A stretch of DNA of 64,000 nucleotides, taken from assembly GCA_039619475.1 (NCBI GenBank), contig CM077115.1, positions 311,626,734 through 311,690,733 on the forward strand. The letters are read 5' to 3'. Each line of letters opens with the position of its first letter. Within the stretch, counting starts at the first letter, position 1. Positions 23,243-34,560 of this stretch are shown here, piece after piece. The translations under genes were made by a program, and so were the position numbers. This DNA is from Icerya purchasi (lineage: Eukaryota; Arthropoda; Insecta; Hemiptera; Monophlebidae). The notes below the pieces were generated by a model that made no database searches, was not told where the DNA came from, and was given only the letters and a program-made list of their open reading frames with translations.

Positions 23243-23469
23243 TTCAGAAGAATTCTTTCTTGTTACTCGTTTCTTCCCTTCTCGATGACACTTGAATATT
23301 TCAATATTTGAACATATAAAGGGTACATTATCACACTCTATTTTCCAGTCTTTGTTCTTAAAGTCATCGAAACGGATGCAGTGTCCATCAATGGATATAT
23401 CTAACAATTTAATATTGAATATTATATTCATATCAGCTAATGATTTAAATAAGTTTGTTTTTTTTAAAA
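23243..23469 (-). CDS. MULE transposase gene, exon 2 (N-terminal region)
   Basis: The minus-strand frame encodes a DWKIECDNVPFICSN block and a FKCHREGKKR block, which resemble the FLYWCH/FAR1-like N-terminal zinc region that precedes MULE transposase cores. The donor is GAA followed by GTTAGT at 23242-23237. The next coding exon starts at 11426 in the same phase, so KNSSE joins CDHNYDD. The acceptor (CAG at 23472-23470) fits the phase-1 end of exon 1. The intron to exon 3 contains the 11.1 kb foldback element. The exon model comes from frame and splice-signal logic and has no transcript support. Confidence 0.55.
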
Positions 23470-23473
23470 CTGA

Positions 23474-24171
23474 ACTATATAATTCAAAAAATTAGGATAA
23501 AAAAAATATTCACAAATAAAACAAAAAGCATTGTAAATTTAAATAATACATTAATAACTGAATAATAATATTAAATTGCTTAACTGGTGAGAAGTAACAA
23601 AAAATAATGGAATCACATATTAAATATTTAAAGCTTTCACAGTGATTACTCATAATAAATAATTTTCGGAACTGTTAGCACTTCTTTTTCGATTTTTTGC
23701 CGCTCTTTGTGTACGCTTCTGTATTTATTTTTTTATTTTTATAAATTGTTATCTGTTTTTATTTCTCCCTTGCCCCAACTGTGCCCCGATGTTTTTTTGT
23801 GTTCCTTTTATGTTTTTTTTACCTTTTTTCTCATATGGTTTTATATTATTTTTTCATTTATCTATTGTTATGCGTTTTGTCGGGTTTTCCTGTTTAAAGG
23901 TAGGTTTTCTGTTTTGATTTGGGTTTTTCATGATTTTTTATTCTTATTTTAATGTTATTGTCGATCGCAATTTTCGCTCCGTTCTTCAGTTTGCTTCTGA
24001 TGATGGCCAGTGTAAGCTGGTCGAAACGTTAAGCGAATAAATATCTTTTAAAAACACAGTTGTTTCCGAAAATTATTTATTATAAGGAATCACATATTCT
24101 TACATTATTAAATTTCTTGTGATTATTCACATTACTGATCAAGATTAATAAAATTGCATAGTATAACTTAC
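23474..24171. other. Intron 1 of the MULE gene, with a T-rich hammerhead-bearing repeat
   Basis: The region 23690-24060 is very T-rich on the plus strand and ends in CTGATGA (23997-24003), a GGCCAG/CTGGTC stem (24005-24010 and 24017-24022) and GAAACG (24023-24028). This layout recalls hammerhead ribozyme cores carried by Penelope-like and related retroelements. No reverse transcriptase was seen nearby. An 81-codon frame at 23707-23952 is probably a low-complexity artefact. Confidence 0.4.
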
Positions 24172-24340
24172 TGTTTTGATCTAGTCTCTTATGTTTCATT
24201 ACTTTAGAAAAATACCGGGTATTAGTTGAAATTTGGAATTGTTCAATAAGTTCCTTTGCAGTTTCATATGATGTTGTAAAACCAAAAAACGGATTCGTAA
24301 TACCAGAAAAAAATTTTATCCAATCATTTGATTCTTCCAT
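24172..24340 (-). CDS. MULE transposase gene, exon 1
   Basis: Starts at MEESNDW; an upstream in-frame ATG at 24391 is possible. Contains WIKFFSGITNP, ETAKELIEQFQISTNTRYF and KHKRLDQN, which match the N-terminal style of insect MULE transposases. The donor is A followed by GTAAGT (24171-24166) in phase 1, which fits exon 2. Joining exons 1-3 gives 2412 nt, a multiple of three, with no internal stop. Confidence 0.5.
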
Positions 24341-24391
24341 AATACTGTAATATATTGATTTTATTATAAACAATATTAGCATATTAAACAT

Positions 24392-27165
24392 GTACGTTAA
24401 TTTTCAATAGAGGGATTAATCTTTTATTTCCTATTTTCTAGTCTTTTATTATTTTTCCACGTTAATATATTAGCTGTTATTGTTATAGTTCACTGCTTAA
24501 TGTAAAAATTTGAGCCCTTTAATTGTAAAATTTCGGAGGCCTCGTACTTTTCCTATATTCTAGTGATTGAAATACACCCTTTCAAAAAAAGAGCGACCCC
24601 CAGCCACTATAGAAAGAGCTGTGGGCTATTTTTTAGTTTCCAGTCTTTCCGCTTTAAGGGTGTATTTTTTCAAATTTCGGTCTCTAAAATCAAAATTTTT
24701 CGAATTTTATATTTTCCCCGTATTATAGAGGAAATCAATACCATAATTCATACAGAACTGGCTGTGGAATTTTTTAAACATTTTTTTTCAAATTCGATTT
24801 TTATATTTTTTTAAATTTGGACCATTTAGTTTTAAAACTTTAAAGGTTTTATAATTTTCTTATGATCTCACGAAGAAAATATGTCCGGTTGAAAAAAAAA
24901 TTAACTCTCTAGCTACTATCGAACGGGCTGTACGATTTTTTTTCTCTCGATGTCTTATAAGATATTTTTTTTAATTTCGACGGATAAACCTAAAACAATA
25001 CTTTTCTATTTTCGCTTACACGTTTCATTGTTAATTTAGGTCTGAAACGCAACAGGCATTTAGCAGTCGATGTGATAGGCGTCTTTTTACAAAATTTTAA
25101 AATTTTTTTTTTCTTGCTAAGATAAATAATAAATTGCAATTACGACTGAAATATAAAATTGCCACTCACCGCACAAATGTGAATATTTTCATACAATATT
25201 ACCGAAAGTTTCGAAAATACCGAACACACATTAAAAACGAATACACACGGATAATATGCGAATAACGAACGGGCGGATGAAGCACATTTACCGAAATGAA
25301 AATGGGAAGAGGTCTGAATAACTTGGAACACGAAAAACATGCAACACGAAAAACATGCAAAAAATGGTTGATGCACTATTGCAATGTTCACAGTCGATCT
25401 TTCGATTTCCTGCCGGTCATTAATTTTTCGGATGAAGGACCTTTCAGTTGTTATAAATGTTTCATTGTTGGGACAATTTTTTTGTGCTCCTCAAATATCT
25501 CCTACTTGGCCTGATTGCCGAGACGTGTGAATGTTTCATTTTTCGTGATAGTTCTCATGGTATTTCTGAAGTCGGGTCGTTTATTATTTTCTTTTCTTTT
25601 TCCAGATTTAGGGTGTACCGCGTGTTTAAGAGAAATGCAGACCGGTTTGCACCGTACTCGCTAAACAATCATTCACCTACATTGTTCTCCTACATCTTTT
25701 TATTATATATTTAGTTTATCGTTGTAACCATTTAACGACAGTGAATGTGGTCCGCTACAATTCACAAATGTTAGAACGACCTTTTACTCATACCGCTAAA
25801 CCTGTTTTCTTTTTCGGTGTATGGTGGTTTTCTTTGTTTTTTTTTTTTTTTGCTAAGTGTGGTACGCTACAATCCTAAATTAAATATGACAAACTGATCA
25901 TCGTTAGTTAGAGATAATTCCTCTCTCGAAAATAATAATTATCGCAATAAATAAAATTTTATCTCTAACCTTTTGTTTTTACTTATTTATTTATTTATTT
26001 TTGGGATCGTTAGCTATCATTAATCTAGCGCGCACTATCGTTTTTGTTTAAACTTTTCCGTTAACTCCAGTAGCGAATGCTCCATCGAACGAAACATCAT
26101 TGCCTAACCAAATCACGCGTCGTGTCATTTAATTGTGAGTACCCGGCGCACCGAGCAGTTGCTCGGCTCACAAAATCATGCCGCCCTCAGAAATTAAATT
26201 ATGCGATAACATAACCAAACGTTGCGAAAATACCGAACACGCATTAAAGAACGGATAATACGCGAGTAACAGAGGACGGCAAAAAAAACAAACGTGGACT
26301 GCGAGTGCAGATTACGAAAGAAGAATAACTCTGGTATTATCCAAAGACTACTTTAAATATCATAGACCGAACATGAAATAAATGAGCCAGTGATAGCAAG
26401 AATGGGGAAACAATGAAAACTATTCGAAGGCATTAGAAATCGAAAAATGAAATATCCTGGCTCATAAAATAAGAGAAAACGGTTTGTATTACGATGGCGG
26501 TATAAGGAAAGCATTTCGTCTTCTTCTTCATGCAACCCGATTCGGATGTAGCTTAACCACTTTTCATGGACTCCACCATTTGACGAAATTTGCTTCGACT
26601 TCTTGCGACCTACAATAATTCTCCTACTTTTGTAACTCCAGTTCATGCCTTAATATTTTGGAGCCAAAAAATCCTTCTTCCTCGTCCCCTTTTCCATTCT
26701 ACCGCTTTCATCATTATTGTTTACAGAAGGTGAAATATTTGGTCCTCTCATAAAATATGCAAAGAAATTTGTTTTTCGTTTTCTAATTATGTCCATTAGT
26801 ACCGGATTCGTTTTCATCAATTGTAACGCACCGCCGCATTAGTGTAGTTGCGTAAGGATTTCGAATTTGAATGTGAATAACATTCCGCCAGTAGTGGCAA
26901 ATATTAAAAATTCCGTTGCAAGATTTTTTATTTCTCTGTAAAAAAAAGAATAAAAAACGCTGCCTTTTTCTTTAACTCTCTGCAATGAGTACAGTAATTA
27001 GGCTAGGAGTGCGACTTGTTTGTTCAGATCATGTCATGGAGCTTTGATGATTTCAGTAACGCAAAAAGATAAGTAACGGAACATAAATTATTTATTACAC
27101 TTATGCCGAAAATTAATAAAATGTTATTTAGAGTTTATTATTTATCATACGGTAATCATTTTATT
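24392..27165. other. AT-rich region upstream of the MULE gene
   Basis: No convincing gene. A segment of about 70 bp near 25203-25275 (GAAAATACCGAACACACATT) recurs at about 26217-26283 in direct orientation. Another short pair sits near 25745-25770 and 25855-25880 (GTGGTMCGCTACAAT). Both suggest fragments of an unrecognised repeat. Short minus-strand frames at 25140-25391 and 26353-26646 show no known motif. Confidence 0.4.
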
Positions 27166-27169
27166 TAAA

Positions 27170-27673
27170 TTTTAATTGATGAACTTTACGGTTTCGAATG
27201 CACTAAAGATATGATCACCACCGATTACATACTGAACTATCGCTTTCAATTTAATTCTTTTTCGCAAAAAAATATCAATATTCAATGCAGAATTTGTTGT
27301 TGTTATGAAATCATGTGACAGCAGAACTGACAAACTGAACGTCACATCGTGACGCTGTTTTTGCCAATTTTTTTTAATGTTCCGACTTCTTCGATGGATT
27401 TTTCTAAAATTTTCTTTCATACAAACCTTGTCCTGACAATTACGAACACAACAAAAAACAAAAAAACAGCCAAATCGGTCAGGTCGTTCTCAAGTTATGA
27501 TCTTTTATACATGCGCAATTGATTTTTATACATATATACTATATTAAAGGAGTCCGTCGAAATCCGACGAATGACAGAATTCACGACCGCGGTCTAAATA
27601 ACTATAAAAATCGGATGGATAGTTTCGGAGTCCATAGAGGACATACAGACATACATTTATTTTTATATATATA
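27170..27673 (-). mobile_element. Helitron-like 5' end fragment
   Basis: Read on the minus strand from 27673, it begins TCTATATATATAAAAATAAA, then GTATGTCTGTATG and an ACTCCGAAACTATCC block, followed by an AGAACGACCTGACCGATTTGG-like segment. This layout is common at 5' ends of insect Helitrons. No matching CTAG-type 3' end was found, so the copy is truncated or the assignment is loose. Confidence 0.4.
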
Positions 27674-28134
27674 GACCTAGCGGCTGACTTCCTTATTCCA
27701 CCCACCGAAAAAAAAAAAAAAAAATTGAATAATACAATTTTTTAAAAACGAAATGACACCTCTGGATAATAATAAAACAAAGGTTTATTAGTATTACACA
27801 AAATCGTTTTATTACTTATTTAATAAATTCTTCAGTAAGCGTAAAATTTGCTGGCCGATAAGAAACGTCTAAATAATAAGTGACTGGCAATTGTAATAAA
27901 CTTAGTTAATAAAAAATGTTTCTTTTTCCTAATAACTAAAGATGATCAATTTCATTATTACAAAAATATGTACGAATTCAATCAAATATCAATGCAGAAA
28001 TTCAAATTAATTTTTTTCAGATGATTATATAGTTTTGTATCGATGTTATATGCATTTTCTATTTGTTTTTATTTTTAAATTAAATGATAATACGGCTAAT
28101 ATGAATGTATAATGTGAAAATGTTTTCAGTTATT

Positions 28135-29707
28135 GGGGGGGGGGGGGGTAAAGTTTTTAAACCTTTTTTTTTGCATTTTTTTTTATTTGTTTATATGAAT
28201 GTACAACATTTCAAGATTATTGTGTAAAAATTTGAAATCGATCGCAACAAAACTAACGGACCTATAGAGTTTTGAGTGAGCGGTGCTCCGCTCCGGGTTT
28301 GAACACCTACTTGGCAGCTACGTAACGCGGCTACCTGGAAGCTATTTCGTGCTCTTTTGAACTTCGTATTTTCTAGTTTCGCTGTTATTGTGTATTTATT
28401 ATTAGTAAAATGCCGAAGAAAATTAGCAGAGAAGATCGCAAGAGTACCAGTTCTAGATTAGATCAATCAAAAAAAGTAATACCTCCACAGAAACGAAAGA
28501 CAGACGATGCCAAAGCAAAAGGTACATCGTCCAAAAAAAAAAAAAAACTGAATACTTTTGTGCCATTTGGGCTACTTACTACCATTATTATTCGATGGAC
28601 GAGAAACCGCAGCACGACAAATGCCCGAGCGGCCAAGACTCGTGGTATGAATGGCAGAAAGCTGCAGCTGAAAATGCCTTGAAGTAATTCAAACACAGTT
28701 ACACTGCACTTCCAAGTTTCTGAAGAAATTAAACCGATATATGAAGACTTGAGTAAGGGGGCACTTCTGCAGCGATATCTTGGAGGATTCACTCAAAACA
28801 ACAGTGAGAGTTTGAATCAACTTATTTGGAAAATTACCGCAAAATCACTGAGTGGTACCTCAACTGTTATTGAAATCACAGCTCATGTGGCTTCATGTAT
28901 ATTCAATGAGGGCTGTTTTGCTTTGCTCTCATTTATGCAAGAGATAAACATCAGTACAGGGTCAAGTTCTCAAAGCTGCACTTGAAAGTAAAGAAGGCAG
29001 AATTCTACGTCGACAAGAGCAAAAAGCTGCCTAAGATTTTACAGCTGAAAGCTGTGAGCTTTATGGGCTTAGCATCGATGACTCTGAATAAGTATATTAG
29101 AAGAAACACTCGCCTACCGATGTTTAAGTCAAATTTTTTTGTATACAAAACTTTAAAGCCTTTTTCTCGCACTTGACATTTTTAAAGTCCGTGGACACTG
29201 TAACTCGAAAACTGATGCACCGATTCTTTTGAAATTTTGTACACTGTTTCTGCACATCAATTACGAAGTAACGCTGGGAGCGTTTTTTTTTTTTTAATTA
29301 TTACTTATTTTACAATAAAAAATTTGTCGATTTTGATGGCGATTTTTGACTTCCAAGTGTTAACAAAAATTAAAAAATCAAAAAAAAAAAAAAAAAAAAT
29401 CCTCCCAGCGTTACCTCAAGAAAATGATTAACTATCAGTAGCATTTTGATTTTTTTGATTTTAGATAACCAGTGGTGAGGTATAGTGTCCACCGCAAAAC
29501 AACTTTTTTTTGAGGCTTTTTCGAAGATTTGCTGCTAACGGCTTGTTTTTTAATATTTCTTATTTAAAATTTCAGAAAATATTGTTCAAATGTTACTTTA
29601 TTGTATTACACTTAATAAAATATATTTGCATTCATTGGAGCATAAAGAAAAATTATTGAAAATGAGCCTTTTTTTACCGAAATTAACTTTACACCCCCCC
29701 CCCCTTA
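28135..29707 (+). mobile_element. Second Mutator-type transposon relic with G-rich inverted ends
   Basis: The left end is a G run followed by TAAAGTTTTTAAACC. The right end, read inward on the minus strand, is a G run then TGTAAAGTTAATTTCGG. Between them lies a plus-strand transposase pseudogene of the Mutator-like PF20700 type. No clean target duplication is visible, because the homopolymer ends blur the limits. This family is unrelated to the SWIM-domain MULE at 9.4-24.3 kb. Confidence 0.6.
28410..29175 (+). pseudogene. Mutator-like (PF20700-type) transposase fragment
   Basis: It starts MPKKISREDRKS with a Lys/Ser-rich stretch. After frameshifts come CPSGQDSWYEWQKAAAENALK (about 28619-28685), then YEDLSKGALLQRYLGGFTQN followed by an NSESLNQLIWKI block (about 28739-28835), and a FNEGCFALLSFM block. 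This order is typical of the C-terminal part of these transposases. Most of the catalytic domain is missing and there are several shifts and stops, so it is dead. Confidence 0.65.
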
Positions 29708-29749
29708 AGAGGAAATGAGGCATTTGAAATTTTTTAAAATTTCAAATAT

Positions 29750-29870
29750 ATGACGTCATAAATTCTACGATCATCGTACAAACGGAGAAGTACAAGTGGG
29801 CGGAGTTTAAGTATTCGCGTACCGCAGCATAGGTATATTTATTGTTCACCGTTGCTAGTATACTACTTTG
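29750..29870 (-). repeat. Right member of the inverted repeat pair (partner of 8640-8795)
   Basis: The minus-strand sequence shares GGTACGCGAATACTTAAACT and adjoining blocks with the left member. It lies just outside the Mutator relic. Confidence 0.55.
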
Positions 29871-30139
29871 AGCAACACCCACGCTCGGCAATGAAACTTA
29901 AACGAACTTTTTTCGCTCGATAGACTATACAATCAATATATGTTCAGCCAAAAGTAGTATTAAATAAACTATAAACTGAACAAATAATACTAAAATATTA
30001 ATTAAATAAAATAAGATAAATAATATATTAGAATAACATTAGTAACCATTTAATATAGATGTATGCATTAACCATTAGTAAATCATCTTTTTAAATAAAG
30101 GCCTTGTTATAGAAAATAAGTCTAGTACAAGAAATCTAA
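29871..30139. other. AT-rich spacer
   Basis: No feature recognised. Confidence 0.4.
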
Positions 30140-31912
30140 ATAAAATAAAATTATATGCCTTCACAGCTGATCTTAAAGTTGAAAATTTTCTGATATTAAT
30201 TCTTCCTTGATATAAATTGAATTATCTTCTATTCTTAATCTTACTAGACATCACTCAGAAACTAACTACACCCAGTAAATCAGGTGCTTTTATTATAATA
30301 TTGCATAAGTCATTCAAAAAAAGTAATTTAACAATTTTTTTTTTTGTTGATGGTGCATTAAAATTACATGTAATTAGTGAGGTATCGTGCTGTCAAAACT
30401 TTGAATGTAGTTTGGGAATTCTATATGGTAAATATCTAAGAACTTCGATTGAACTTTCTTAAGTAAAAGTATCGATCGTGACATATACAGATTCCAAACA
30501 ATTGAACCATATTCTAAACGAGGACGTACTAATACAAAATACAAAATTTTAGCGTTTATGTATTTCTGAAATTCTCACTACATCCAATTATAAAACTATG
30601 ACCAATACATATTGTAATATGTACGAAATGTACATGACTAATTTGATAATTAAGATATCCAACTGTCAAAATGTGTACCTAAATTTTTTATTATTTCAAC
30701 TTGTATTCTATAATTCCTGTATAAAATTTTATAATTTTCTTGGTAAATGTTATGACTGAGCGCATTCATCTAAATTAAAAGATAGATTTTGTCTTCACAA
30801 ACCATATCAATAATTTTTTGTGTATCATTTTGTAATAATTGCCAATCATTGATATTATTAATTTTACAATAAATTTTAATATCACCTGAAAATAATAGTC
30901 CCTTACTATTTATTTGAATTAGCAATCATTTGTAAAGATTAAAAATAACAATGAATTTAAATTAGAAGCTTGTGGAACACCACAATGTAATATGAACTAT
31001 AAATCATTACCATTGTAAGAAACATAAAGTATACATTAAGATAAATAGAACCTAAATAATGAAATATATCTATTGTCCAAGACATAGAATTTTAATTTTC
31101 TTTAATAGCATATGGTGATCAACTTTATCGAATGCTTTAGAGAAATCCATATAAATAGAATCAATCTGTCCCCCATTATTAATTCTATTAGAAATAAAGA
31201 ATTCTGAATAGAACACCATATTTATGGTAGTAAATGGTAATCTTTTAAACTTATGTTAAGAGTTAATTTACTTATTTTTAAATATAAATATATCCTTTTA
31301 TACAATATTGATTCCAGTAATTTTGCTGAAACATTTAACAAAGTAGTAGGTCTCTAGTCACCTAGTAAATTTCTGTATCCAGACTTAAACACCGGTTTGG
31401 ATTTAATTAATTTTAAATTATTTTACCAATCTAAAGTTCGTATTATGATCATAAGGAAGTATTACCATTGGTCGTAATAAAATATCAGAGCAATTATAGC
31501 TGGAATTAGAAATATTAATTTGGTTTAAATTATTTAAATTACTGTCAATGATTGGTAGATTAAAATCAACGCTTATTAATACTATATCAACGTTTAACAG
31601 TAAGAGACAATCCGTTATCTTATCATAAAATTCATTGTAAAGATTAGTTTCAGTACAAGGAGGAAAATACACATTAATAATAGTCAAACTACAATTATTC
31701 ATATTTACTTTTATAGCAACTGATTCTACATTATTTAACTGAAATTGTTTTTCTTTAGATATTAAATTACTTTTAACTGCAATAAGTATACCAGCTCCTC
31801 TTTTGTGTAATCCGTCCTTGCAGTGAAAATTTGAAACAATTTCACCGCTATAGTTAGCTAATTGTAAAAATGTTTCAGTAAACAACAATATATAATCATT
31901 ACTACGTAACAA
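30140..31912 (-). mobile_element. Decayed CR1/jockey-like LINE (endonuclease and reverse transcriptase relic)
   Basis: Read on the minus strand from 31912, the N-terminal endonuclease part is still open for 164 codons (LLFTETF, KRGAGILIAV, INVYFPPC, DFNLP). Further on are YMDFSKAFDKVDH (about 31170-31120), VRPRLEYGSIVWN (about 30530-30490) and a QSKFLRYLPYRIPKL C-terminal block. Parts of the reverse transcriptase, including its catalytic centre, are missing or frameshifted. The total is about 1.8 kb against 2.7 kb expected for ORF2. It is dead, and its 3' end is not sharply defined. Confidence 0.7.
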
Positions 31913-32290
31913 AACATTAGATTGAAAAATTTAATTTGCAAGTCTCTTAAATTTTACTATCATATAAATAATACTTTAGAATGTTTCATTAGTTTTAGAC
32001 AATAGATTAACATAGATGATAAATTACTATTAGTAATATATATATATATATATATATGTATGCTGCCTGGGGACACCTCCAGATCTTAGTTCTACCACTC
32101 CTATACTTCGTAGGAAAATTGACAACGTCAAGCAAATCCATTTTTTCGGTACATTGTCTTCTTATATATAAAACGTGTCACGTTTTGGGACAAATTGTCG
32201 TGACGATTTTTGTGATAGAAAAAAAATTTGGGGGTCGGGCTAAAAATGACGTTGTCATTAATATACACATAAATACATGTGTACATATAG
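31913..32290. other. AT-rich spacer with a (TA)n run
   Basis: A (TA)n tract at about 32037-32057 and sequence without recognised coding content. It borders the Helitron 5' end. Confidence 0.4.
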
Positions 32291-32291
32291 C

Positions 32292-33722
32292 TTTATATAT
32301 ATATATATATATATATATAATTCTTCTGTGCGTGTGTTTGTGACTGAACTCCTCCTAAACGGGTGAACCGATTTTGATGAAATTTTTTGTGTGTGTTCAA
32401 GTGCATTCAAGAATGGTTTAGATTCACAATTCGGTCCACTAGACGAAATATGAGGGTTTTAAATAGCTGAAACGGGACCAGGGGCACAGAAATGTGTATA
32501 CGGGATGAATAAAAAAAAAAAAAATTAATAAAAAATTAATTTTTATAAAATTATAAATAAAACGATTACCACGGTAAAAATAAAATAAACCTAAAATTTT
32601 TAATTACAATTATTACTATGGTTATTTTATTAATTTCTGGGGAAAGTAAATACACACCGCTTCTGTTACTTCACTTTTTGCGTTATCGAAAAATATATAA
32701 TACTTGTTATAAAGATAGCTTGAGTTTTATCTTTTTTACTACCTTTTAATTAAAACATGTTTTTTTAGTTTCTATTCAACTTAGCTCATAGTATATACAT
32801 GCTCAGACGCAATCGAAAGGTCGAATTGTGGTAACTGTACACGTTATGACGCCGCCAGGTATTGTAATAGCTTTTTTTTATAAAAATTTTCATCAAAACG
32901 GTCCAGATTGTTACAATTTATTTTAAAAAGTTTGAAATTTTCGGATTTAAGACGAATTTATGAAGAAAATTCATTTTTTTTTGCCGTTTTTGGTCCAAAA
33001 GGAGGGTTTAAAGAATTTTTTAATCGTAATTTTTGAATTTTTATAAAGGGCTCCTGTGTTTTGGTTTTATATTTCGAATTTCGCTTTTAAAGAGTTATCT
33101 GGTGACGAATTACGATATTTTTTTAAGGCTATTTTCGAGGTCGTTCTAAATTCCATATAATATATTCTAGACGGTTCAGTTTAAAGTTGTAAATTGTCAC
33201 AGATAGAAGTTTAATTGCGTAATTTATGATCCAATTGCGATAAGTCAAACCGTTTCCGAGCTCTATTGTAGAAATAAATATTTTTGTCGTTTCTGAACCA
33301 TTTTATTCGGATTATTCCCCGTATTTTATAGTGTGTACGGAATCATAAAAATCGGTATAAATTTACTTTAAGAAATTAGAGATCATTAGAAACACGTTAT
33401 TTTCTCGTGTATAGCCCATCATCAGCTAACTGCATAGAGTACACACTTTATTAATTAAAAAGTATATAATAAATTGAGTATTTACTTTAAATTTTTAATA
33501 TATGTAAATTTATACTGATTTTTGTTACTAAGATGAATAATACCTTGCTGCCACGACGCGTAATTAAAATACTTTTCAATGTAATTAAAATATTTGTCTT
33601 TTTGCACATTTATTGAACTTAATTCATTTTGAGTATTAATAAAAACTAAATTTAATTCAGCTAATAAGTTAACAGAAAATTTATTATTTCTGCAGCGGTA
33701 CGAAGTTCGCCGGGTCAGCTAG
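32292..33722 (+). mobile_element. Non-autonomous Helitron, about 1.4 kb
   Basis: The 5' end shows a TA-rich start followed by AATTCTTCTGTGCGTGTG and CCGATTTTGATGAAATTTTT, a layout widespread at Helitron 5' ends in insects. The 3' end shows TACGAAGTTCGCCGGGTCAG and then CTAG, followed by T, which is the usual Helitron terminus and insertion context. No Rep/helicase coding sequence is present, so it is non-autonomous. The exact 5' base is blurred by the TA repeat. Confidence 0.7.
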
Positions 33723-34560
33723 TATATACATAAATATATATATATTTATTTATTTGTTTCGGTATCTGTAGCGTGATCTTTTCAGTGAAGTTCGAATTAT
33801 AAAAATATTCTTTGGTAAAATCATTAATTTGCGATCTACCGAACACTGTTTTATTTGGCGTAATCGCGGGCTGTAAGTATCGAAAATGCTTATCGGCCAA
33901 AACCAAAATTCCTGTGACCGATGCGTCGGGGTTGAGACTGCGTGTGGGTGACTTGTTGGTAGCGACTGATAGCGGAAATAATTATATGAGTGCGGGGCGA
34001 ATGCGCGTCACATAAATGTCATGCTGAGCAGCATTGGGCCGAGGGAAGTTTTATAAATCCCGTAAAAATCAGTCGGGGCGGCTAACTGGATATTATTCAG
34101 AGGTGTTCTAGATTTATTAATTATTATCCGGTTCTTATTCAGAGAGTTAGTTAGATGGTCAAACACATTGTTCTAGTCGTTGTCATCATTCGTCAATTGT
34201 GGCAGCATCTATCTAGTCGCCTTGTTACCGTTGTTTTTGTAAATTTCGTTGTTTTCTTCGTTTTATTTTTGTTCCGGCTGAATATACGCATTCGATCCGC
34301 TGTTTAACTAATGATTTTTATGTACCCGAAATATACACGTGTTTTTAAATTTTAGTTTCGTTATTGGACATATGGTGTGGGCTTCATAATATCTCTGGTA
34401 CACGGCCATTCCGGGGCGGGATCGCGGTTTAATTTTAGTCAGTTGTATAAGAAATAAATACCTTTTTTTTGCATAATTTCCCCAAAAGCCTAGTCATCCA
34501 CCGAGAGGAGCTCGACTGAATGTGACAGTTCAGGCGTCGCTGGCTCCCGCCTTTTTTTAT
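33723..34560. other. GC-richer segment, possible solo LTR or decayed promoter-bearing repeat
   Basis: From about 33840 to 34450 the base composition is clearly less AT-rich than the flanks. A TTTTATAAATCCCG block lies near 34050, and TTATTGGACATATGGTGTGG near 34360 loosely recalls the LTR end zone at 62210-62230 (TTATTGGACACGGGGTGGG). No terminal repeat or primer site was found, so this is only a suggestion. Confidence 0.25.

Noticed and set aside
23707..23952. 81-codon Phe-rich frame as a membrane protein
   Set aside because: It is a reading of a T-rich tract; composition alone explains it.
28463..28792. 109-codon minus-strand frame
   Set aside because: Antisense to the Mutator transposase relic, with no motif of its own.
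32037..32057. (TA)n tracts as replication origins or regulatory sites
   Set aside because: Several similar tracts occur across the window and are ordinary microsatellites.
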